From Cololabis saira (taxonomy: Eukaryota; Chordata; Actinopteri; Beloniformes; Belonidae): a stretch of 64,000 nt of DNA. The first letter of the stretch is position 1, and each line of letters starts with the position of its first letter. Both the position numbers and the translations under genes were made by a program. Location: contig NC_084591.1 of assembly GCF_033807715.1 (NCBI RefSeq), positions 25,231,090 through 25,295,089 on the forward strand. Reading direction: 5' to 3'. The notes beneath the pieces are model-generated. The model saw nothing but the letters and a program-made list of their open reading frames with translations, was not told the DNA's origin and did no database searches. This document shows positions 55,701 through 64,000 of the stretch, one piece after another.

Positions 55701-56785
55701 CCTGGGGAGAATATTTAAATGGATTAAATCAATTAACGTAATCATAGCCATCTCACAGAACAAATATTCTGGTTCTCAGCAAAGTTCTTTTGAGGGAAGT
55801 TTGCATGTTCTCCTCGTATCTGTGTTGCTTCTCACCATAAAACTGTGTGTTTCCCTAATCATTGTAAGTATATTGTCATAAAATTTACAACGCTATATGC
55901 CAACTGCATGTTATTATCTGTCAGTTCAGCATACCACTGATCTCATCTAACAATCTGAGTAATGTTTTGTATGATATCTGTCTGGTTTCACACAATGGAG
56001 AGCAACTTCCCTGAAAGAGCTTAAGATTCAAAAGCTGTGAAAAGCAGCTGGAATCGAAGATGGAAAGAGGAGAGTTAAAATTCATGGCAGTATCCATCCT
56101 ATATATGTATATACTGATGGCAGCTCAGCAGCAGTAAAGTGCCGGGCCATCTGAAGTGAAGGTTGTGCTGCTTTAATGTTCATTGATCACAGGATCCAGC
56201 CCTTGACTTTCGATGTTCTTGAACAACAAACTGATTGAAAAAAAGAACATGTCTGTATGTGCTGGAGAGGAAAAGGTATGTATGACAGTTGTTCTCGTCC
56301 TGTGTGCAACATTTTAGTTTCTGTGACTTCTTCAGTTTAAAAATGTATAGATGTTTGTCTCTTACAGTATTTTATTTTCATGTAGGGCTGTTGGTCCCCA
56401 GATGCTGGGCAGGTTCCCTTTGTTTGTGGTCATTTCTAGTTAGCATTTGGAGGAAAAAGAAAAATCCCCAGACATTTTGAGAAAAAACAATCAGAAACAG
56501 CAACTTGAAATTACAGCCGCAAGCATTGATGTTTGGCCCGTGCAGTTTAACATTGCACAGTTGCCATGACAACTTGATCAGATCATTGTGAAACCATGGC
56601 TGTAACTATTACAGGCAATGGGCTGCAACTTTTACTTGTTGCAGAGCCCCGCTGAGTTCATATGTTAAATGATTGTGTCAACACATGAGATAGTTAAATG
56701 TGAAATGTGTGGGGACTTTCCTGGTGATTTCATTTCACTCTAACTTTGCTTTAACTTTTGATAAAAAATAAATAAATAAAAAATA
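55701..56785. other. Unassigned intergenic stretch
   Basis: Nothing recognised; A-rich at 56760-56790. Confidence 0.5.
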
Positions 56786-56794
56786 AAAAAATGA

Positions 56795-57381
<587 letters not shown>

Positions 57382-57499
57382 GCGGGGGAGTAGGGTTTGT
57401 GTGAGGGGTGGGGGGGTTTGGGCCCTGTTTTAACTTTTTAAATTGTACAATTTTTAAACATGTAAAGCAATTTGTGCTACATATATGTATGAAAAGTGC

Positions 57500-57533
57500 C
57501 AATTCTGCTTAACCGAATCGTTAAGCAGAATTG
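57500..57533. other. Perfect 14-bp hairpin
   Basis: CAATTCTGCTTAAC and its exact reverse complement are separated by CGAATC. Neighbouring GGAATTGGAATTG suggests a remnant of a repeat end. Confidence 0.6.
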
Positions 57534-59190
57534 AAAATGGAATTGGAATTGTAAAAACCGTATAAAGTCCCTAATAGTCAATTTTTGTCAATATTTTTCT
57601 TTATATCTGCATCTAAGAAGTATTTAAAAGATCATAAAGGTGTATGCGTAGAGATAAACTTAAATTTGGTTTCTGAGATTTTAAATCCTGCAGAGGAACA
57701 TGGGACATTTTCACAGACCCAGGTTTCCTCATGGTAGCAATGTGCTGTTAAAATCAATCACAGTATGCTGCTCTTAAAGCCCAGAAATCTAGCCTCGATG
57801 TTTCTTTCTATGCTTTGGTCACCTCTTGGCCTTTTCTGCTCCTGTTTTGAGGTCTGCAATTGTTCTTGTGACAGTCCACCCAGCACCAACCAGCCTCTTT
57901 AGTTTATTGGAGTTGGCTCCAGGTGGTTCACTGGATCTCCTTAGAGATCAGTCTTTACAATTCCCTGAAAAATGTGAACGTGGACACAAGCTATACCTAA
58001 TGTCGGGGTTACTCCTGTCTTTTCAGTCAGATCAATCCAAAAAAATGAAGATGATGACATTCAAGTGACAAACTATCCTTTAAAAGGACAATCCTCAGAC
58101 TAATGAAGGATGTCAAGGTGTATACTGAGCTCCAGAGCTACTGAGCACCAGAACCAAAGTTATAACTTTTGATCTTGTTCTAATTAAATGTAAATGAAGG
58201 GTGTTGATTCTGGATGTTGTCATCTCGATTGTGCTGACAGTAAGAAGAAGCGTTCCCTGTTTGCACTGCGATTTGCAATAGTTTCCAATTTAACCGTATC
58301 ACTCGAAATTCCTCCTTTTGCATTATTGCCTCCATGATCCCGGGACTTCAAAAGCAAGTCTATTCCTCTGTGTCCTTTCTGTATGTAACCCCGAATCAAG
58401 AAAATCTGGAACGATATGAAAAAACCAAGCAAGCAGTGATTCATAAATCTACTTTGACTTTCCTTTTTTGCCGACGGTATAAAGACATTTCACATTTTGT
58501 CTTGTCAGCTTCATCCATCATCTATCTTTATCTGTTAAATCCATTGAAAGATTAAAAGAAGAATCATTGCTTTGATTTATATTTTAAAAAGGAAACAAAT
58601 AGTGTGGCTGCCTTTGCTATGATTTCATCACCTAGACGACTGATTTGAAGCAGCTGCCACAGACATTAAAAATCCACTAAATCATACTCGGACGTGACAT
58701 AATGCATTGATACATCTTTCATCTCACGTGTTTAAGGTACTGCTAGAAATTGCCACGATACAGCAATTTTCTTCCTTGTTGTGGATAATTTTCCCTCAAC
58801 TCCCTTTGCTGTTGTGAGATATGATGAGTTTCCGCTCCCTTCTGTTTGCATCACAGTCGATGAACTCCACTAGATTTTTGATGAGATGAGGGTCCAATTA
58901 AACTCCACAGACACCGAATATAGAAGAGCAATCCCTATAAAGGCTCGCCGTGTTGATGGGGAGTGAATGGCTCTGACTGAAAATGTATGAATATATTCAG
59001 TTTAACAATTCTTCAAGGAGTCCTGAGGTCTTTTCTCCCCCTAATTTAATTTAAAGGAACAAAAATAAAAGTATACGCAGTCTGTGCAACTATTGAACCA
59101 ATTTACTGAATTAAAAAAAGAACAAAATATAGGACAAGACATGTCATTTGAAAGCCTGAAACGACAGCAAGTGTGTGGGTTTGATAATAT
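57534..59190. other. Unassigned intergenic stretch
   Basis: No gene or repeat family recognised. Confidence 0.5.
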
Positions 59191-59205
59191 TACTACTACT
59201 ACTAG

Positions 59206-59238
<33 letters not shown>
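59191..59238. repeat. (TAC)n microsatellite
   Basis: About 48 bases of TAC with one TAG interruption. Confidence 0.9.
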
Positions 59239-59789
59239 CTAGGTTTTATATTGGGCTTTTCTAAACATAAAACAATTAGGAAACAGTTCACATTTTTGGC
59301 TGACAGAAATGAAGACTGGAAGCCCACTCATTACAAACTTGGACTTACAATTAGCCCTTTAAGACATGTCAACTTTCCTCTGATTTTTTCTCTTCTATTT
59401 ATTAATGTTTTTACTGGCTGAGGGCAGACACAGACTGTGCAATTATGTGCAATTATGGCAAACATCATGAGAGTAACTCAGGCACAAGGAGCACACTCAG
59501 GTGCTGAAGTAGCTGCAGTGTAGTCTCTACAATGAAAACAAAAGGCCTTCTGAGTGGAGGTTCTGAAGTTTTCTTCAGAAAAAAATTAAGAAAATCTCAA
59601 GAGCTCTTCACTAAAGACATAAAGTTTGAAAAACGGAGATGCAAATTATGTCAAGTACATAACAGAGGCACGATGACCATGATGCGGTGGAAAAGCTCTG
59701 CTGGACTGGAATTAGTGTAGTGTTTAGGCTCACTTATCTGAAAAAAAATATTGTTTTGTGGAAGCTTCAGTATTGCTTTTTGTGTTTGT

Positions 59790-60700
59790 GTGTGCTTTCA
59801 AGGTATATTAAAAAGCATTTCATCATTTCTGAAGTTGCACCAGCTTTTATTGACAAAAGCCCTGTTCAAGGAGTTAATATTTACAGTTAACTCTGACATA
59901 CTGGATATCAGTTCTGGGTCAAGTCCTGGGAGATGCAGATCCATTCTTGCTGCCTGTAGTTTTTCATGATTTATAATTGTCTGCTTAGGCCCTGCTTCTT
60001 TTGGATCGACTGTGGAGATAGCATTAATATCTAGTGAATTTCTTGACCACTTATTCAAACTTTCAATGTCTTGATCTCTGAGCAACTTTATCACTTTCTC
60101 CTGGTGACATGGTTCTCAATCGTGCTGGAAAATTGAGAGAAGTTGCTCTTGAAGGTCATTTTATACCATTCTTTATTCATAGCATTGTTTTTCAGGTGGA
60201 GGTAGTGAAACATTTCCCTTAGATGAAAGCAACCCCAAACATGGATGGTCTCAGGAGGTTTCACTGTTGTCATTACATGGGACTCATAGCAGCATTTAAT
60301 CTTTTCTTTTGCAGCCAATCGATTTTCCTTATTTTTCCATAGAAGGAAGGTGGTTTCCTCTGAAATTTTGCATTCTTCTTCTTCTTTTTTTTATTTCTTA
60401 CAGAATTTCACTCAGTCCTGGATCCTTTTCTTGGAAAGAAGTGGCTCCTTTGCTGCCCTTCTTGATACCAGGCCACTGGCCATTTGGACATTTGTTTCAA
60501 AATAAATACAGTCAAGAATGTAGGAATTATTGTGTTAGTCATGATTACCTTCAAAGAAACACAGGCCAGCATTATTGCCTTGCATTCAATTAGTCTGAAC
60601 TTACTGCTTAACATATTGCACCTGAAAGAACCATTAATCACATTATCAAGATCTCTAAAGAGAGAGGTTCAACTCATTCTGTTAGTATTTTTCAACCAGA
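59790..60700 (-). pseudogene. Tc1-like transposase relic, reverse orientation
   Basis: Reading the plus strand, AACATGGATGGTCTCAGGAG, GTCATTACATGGGACTCATA, TTCTTGGAAAGAAGTGGCTC and TTTGCTGCCCTTCTTGATAC follow the reversed consensus of a teleost Tc1-type element, so the gene runs on the minus strand. Frames are broken and no inverted terminus was identified, so the borders are approximate. Confidence 0.65.
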
Positions 60701-61065
60701 ATAATACAGGGGTTTCAGTTGACTTGCACTTGTTAACATTTACCAAGGCTGCCACTCCCTAAACACAGAACACGCGCTGTGTGTAGGGCCTCATCTTCCA
60801 AATGGGGCCACATTTGCCACAGAGGACACATTGCACGGTGGGGCGGAGGAGATAAAAGCAGTGGTGTAAAGTAACGAAGTACAAGTACTTCGTTATTGTA
60901 CTTAAGTAAGATTTTTGAGAATTTGTACTTTTATTGATACTTTCATTTTTCTGTACTTTTACTTTTACTTCGTTACATTTTCAAGGAAAAAAACGTACTT
61001 TTAATCCGCTATATTTAAAATTGGACACGTCGTTACTCGCTACAAATTAAAGAACAGCACAGCAG

Positions 61066-61172
61066 GGGCTGATTTATGGTTCCGCGTTACACCGGCGCAG
61101 AGCTACAGCGTAGGGTACGCGGCGACGCACACCCTACGCCGTAGCCTACGGCGTCGGTTTAACGCGGAACCA
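61066..61172. mobile_element. Palindromic mini-element copy inside the hAT element
   Basis: CTGATTTATGGTTCCGCGTT on the left and AACGCGGAACCATAA on the right pair. The core GTAGGGTACGCGGCGACGC is shared with the copy at 47645. The right arm lacks its last bases. Confidence 0.8.
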
Positions 61173-61307
61173 TAAGGCGGACGGGAAGGAAGGGGGGCGC
61201 GTGAATATACCGAGAAGGAGCCGCAGCTCCCGGGAGAGTTGCGCCGCAGAGGCGGGCCGGAAGGCCGGAGGAACCGCCGTCGCGTCGAGTACCGAGGAGG
61301 ACTGAAG

Positions 61308-61391
61308 CCTGAATTATGGCTCCGCGTTAAATCGACGCAGAGCCTCGCCGTAGGGTACGTTGGTGTAACGCGGAACCATAAATCAGCCTTG
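61308..61391. mobile_element. Second palindromic mini-element copy
   Basis: CCTGAATTATGGCTCCGCGT on the left and ACGCGGAACCATAAATCAGC on the right pair with mismatches. The core is shorter (CGCCGTAGGGTACG) than in the neighbouring copy. Confidence 0.75.
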
Positions 61392-61944
61392 AGCGGCAGC
61401 CAACGCGTGTCCATGCGCACCATTCTTTGATTCCACCCCTTCTAAGGTGGTTTTGGCATTTAAAAGTTCAAAAGTCTCATCCTTTATCAGCTGGGGTTGC
61501 TTAATGTTGTCACTGCATACTACAGGCTGGGGGTGGACCTGTCAGCGGGGCCAATGGGGTACAGCAGCAGTGATGAGCAAAGGGAGAAATTAAAATGTAA
61601 TGGAAACAAACGCTAAAGGGGTCAGAATAATATCACCATTATTTAGAGTTGTAAGCAAATTCTTGGATTCTTCATTTCTTTGCAATCCTTTTGAAAATAA
61701 TTTTGTACTTTGAATTTTGTACTTTGTACTTTGTACTTTGTACTTTTTACTTTTTTACTTAAGTACATTTTACACCATGTACTTTTGGTACTTTATTATA
61801 TTTAAGTTGAAGTACTTTTGTACTTTTACTTAAGTAATTTTCTTAATGGGTACTTTTACTTTTACTTAAGTAATTTTCAAGCAGAAAATTTGTACTTTTA
61901 CTTAAGTACAATATTTTTGTACTTTTTCCACCTCTGGATAAAAG

Positions 61945-63484
61945 TAACCCGTAAACTGGCCGCGCAATGATTGGCAGCACCCGACATCTGACCAATCAGA
62001 AGGCTGAGCATACAGACAGGCTCTCAGACAGAGCTACAGACGATGAGATCTCAACTTCGTCCAAAAGACATCACGAATCAAGAGCGAGCAAAAAAAGGGG
62101 GAAAAAAACAGGAAACTCGTGCTTCACTTGAAGTTGGGTATGTTGTTGAAATAAACTCTGTAGCACAAACACCTAAGCTGCCACCAATGTGATAGGAATC
62201 TCTGTCCAGACTGGAGAAGTTTTTTTCCAGCGGCCCTGATGAACATTATTATACTGTATACCCCTGTATTACCTTGTCAACACCCCATGTATTCACCTCT
62301 GTTGAAAAAGAGTGGTAAAATGACCAGTTGGTCATATATAAGCTATAAATATTATATATTATATTGTTAAGAAGTTTGACTATTCTTAAGGAGATAGTTG
62401 TGCATCTGTAAAAGGCACATGTGCGTGTACAGTTCTGATTTCAGACCTGCTAGACCTACTTTCAGTTTTTTGTGGGGGATTGAGGTGGTGAAAGTAACTT
62501 TCTTTTGATGAGTAATTGATGGCTATCTGTGACCCGGATTTGTTTATTTCAGTTTTAAGTTTTTTTTATGTTTAAATAACATTTGGCTTAGGGCCCCAAT
62601 TCGGTTAGACATTTACCCATGTTGATTACTAGATAACTTGAATGATTTGAGTTGCTTATGTATTAAGAAAACTTTTTTTTAATGTTCTCTAAGATTGAAC
62701 CAATAACGTTAGACACAAACTTTATATAAATGTCAAAACATATGGCCCCAACTGTGGAGCCTGATCCAATCCCCAACTTAAAACCATTTTTGTAAAGGTG
62801 TCTTTATTGAATCCTGGCTCAGTATTGATATTGATGTTTGTGCCTGTTTTTATAATGCAATAAAGTCAGAATGGTCTTTTTTTTTGTTATTTTTTTTTTT
62901 TTAATTCTTTCTCTACAAGAAAAAGATGAATGTTAGATTGTTCGCTACCTTGAAGATAGGTAAAACTAAAGGAACCTTCTGCCAGTGTTTGTAGATGCCT
63001 TTGTAGATGCCTCCAACTGCTGGTTGCAGCAAGAGTTTGGAAAAAAAAAAGAGTTTAAAAATTCTTCTCCTTACATGTAAGTCCCTTAATGATCATTTTC
63101 CATTATATCAAAAATATGTCATTTGTCCAAATTTTTTCCCCAGCATCGTTTTTCTCTCTTAAGACTGCAGGTTTCCTTCTGGTTTTGGTTGGGTACGCTT
63201 TCGCACCTGGACAGCAGAAGAGTTCACCAGATGATTTGGATTCAGACCTTCTGTGGTCCCTCTGCATCCAAATATGACTGCTGTTTTTGTGCCCAACAGA
63301 ATGAACTGCAGATAGTGAGAAGGTTAACTTGAATTCATTTTAACGTCTGCAGGTGTGAAAGCTCTCTAACATGAGTCTTAAAATAGAATAACTCCGTCTT
63401 TGTCATTCACAATACACATCAAAAGCACACATTAAGAATGAATGCATTGACGCATCATCAGATTCAAAAAGATTTTTAAAAAAA
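61945..63484. other. Unassigned intergenic stretch
   Basis: No gene seen; T-rich run at 62877-62902. Confidence 0.5.
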
Positions 63485-63842
63485 CCATCCATCCATCCAT
63501 CCATCCATCCATCCATCGTCCACCGCTTATCCGTTCCCGGGTCGCGGGGGCAGCAATCTCAACAGGGATGCCCAGACTTTCTTCACCCCAGACTCTTCCT
63601 CCAGCTCTTCCGAGGGGAGTCCGAGGTTTCCCAGGCCAGCCGAGAGACATAGTCTCTCCAGCGTGTCCTGGGTCTTCCCCGGGGTCTCCTCCCGGAGGGA
63701 CATGTCTAGAACACCTCCCTAGGGAGGCGTCCAGGAGGATCCGGTACAGATGCCCAAGCCACCTCAGCTGACTCCTCTCAATGTGAAGGAGCAGCGGCTC
63801 GACTCCGAGCTCCTCCCGGGTGACCGAACTCCTCACCCTATA
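63485..63842 (-). pseudogene. (ATGG)n-tailed LINE 3' end, reverse orientation
   Basis: The plus strand starts with (CCAT)n at 63485-63516, then ACCGCTTATCCG, so the LINE reads on the minus strand. Its frame gives SQLRWLGHLYRILLDASLGR and further Arg/Pro-rich sequence, close to the copy at 4720 but frameshifted after 'HLYR'. It is 5'-truncated at about 63842. It is the better-preserved reference that shows the 1768-1792 and 4720 pieces belong together. Confidence 0.8.
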
Positions 63843-64000
63843 TCTAAGGGTTAAAAAAAACCTTAAATGTAAAATCCAAAACTAAGCCAGAGACTGAAAA
63901 TTGAGTTTATAGTTCAAGTGACCTACAGTCCTAGGTGGCTATAGGCTATGCCTAACAAAAATGATAAAATGTCCATAGTTACTTAGGAGAAACATAGCAG

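Larger units (their letters stand above)
60859..61936. mobile_element. Non-autonomous hAT-like element with 8-bp target duplications
   Basis: The left end CAGTGGTGTAAAGTA and the right end (reverse complement CAGAGGTGGAAAAAGTA) are imperfect inverted repeats. Both are flanked by GATAAAAG (60851-60858, 61937-61944), an exact 8-bp duplication. Both subterminal regions are packed with GTACTT/AAGTAC and ACTTAAGTA motifs. The interior carries two palindromic mini-elements (61066, 61308) and no transposase frame. Confidence 0.9.

Overview
The window looks like nuclear DNA of a ray-finned fish, most likely a percomorph. It holds one recognisable host gene, an intron of about 28.5 kb, long simple repeats, and many relics of teleost transposon families (a tRNA-derived SINE with an AFC-like tail, hAT, PIF/Harbinger-like and Tc1-like elements, L2-like and (ATGG)n-tailed LINEs). 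There is no operon structure, CRISPR array or other prokaryotic feature.

The gene is on the + strand: a kcng4 orthologue (Kv6.4), an electrically silent voltage-gated potassium channel subunit. I read three coding exons, 21105-21212, 21332-21973 and 50504-51385, all joined in phase 0 with GT-AG borders, giving 543 residues. The protein has an N-terminal T1 tetramerisation domain, six membrane segments, an arginine-bearing S4, a GYGD selectivity filter and a PAT motif in S6. Two upstream non-coding exons are proposed, one ending at 17263 in a GC-rich promoter-like stretch and one at 20504-20793. The 3' UTR has several AATAAA signals, the first at 51958.

Left flank (1-16600): the end of an hAT element runs off the left edge. 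Next come a SINE and a three-level nested insertion at 1768-5002, in which a polyadenylated 2.3 kb retroinsert sits in a terminal-inverted-repeat transposon that sits in a LINE fragment. Two Tc1-like relics, a probable LTR-like repeat and a TTAA-flanked element with another inverted-repeat element inside it follow.

Intron 2 (21974-50503) carries a full-length non-autonomous hAT element with perfect 8-bp target duplications (33840-34877), a 1.9 kb Harbinger-like element with a 3-bp duplication (36565-38483), two elements flanked by TTA or TAA, a Harbinger fragment with a Myb-like reading frame, three copies of a short inverted-repeat element, LINE fragments and (TTTC)n, (TA)n arrays.

Right flank (52300-64000): an L2-like LINE relic, a 590-bp hexanucleotide array with higher-order structure, a Tc1-like relic, a second hAT element with perfect 8-bp duplications (60859-61936), and a reverse-oriented copy of the (ATGG)n LINE. 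I see no second host gene. Long unassigned stretches are stated as such.
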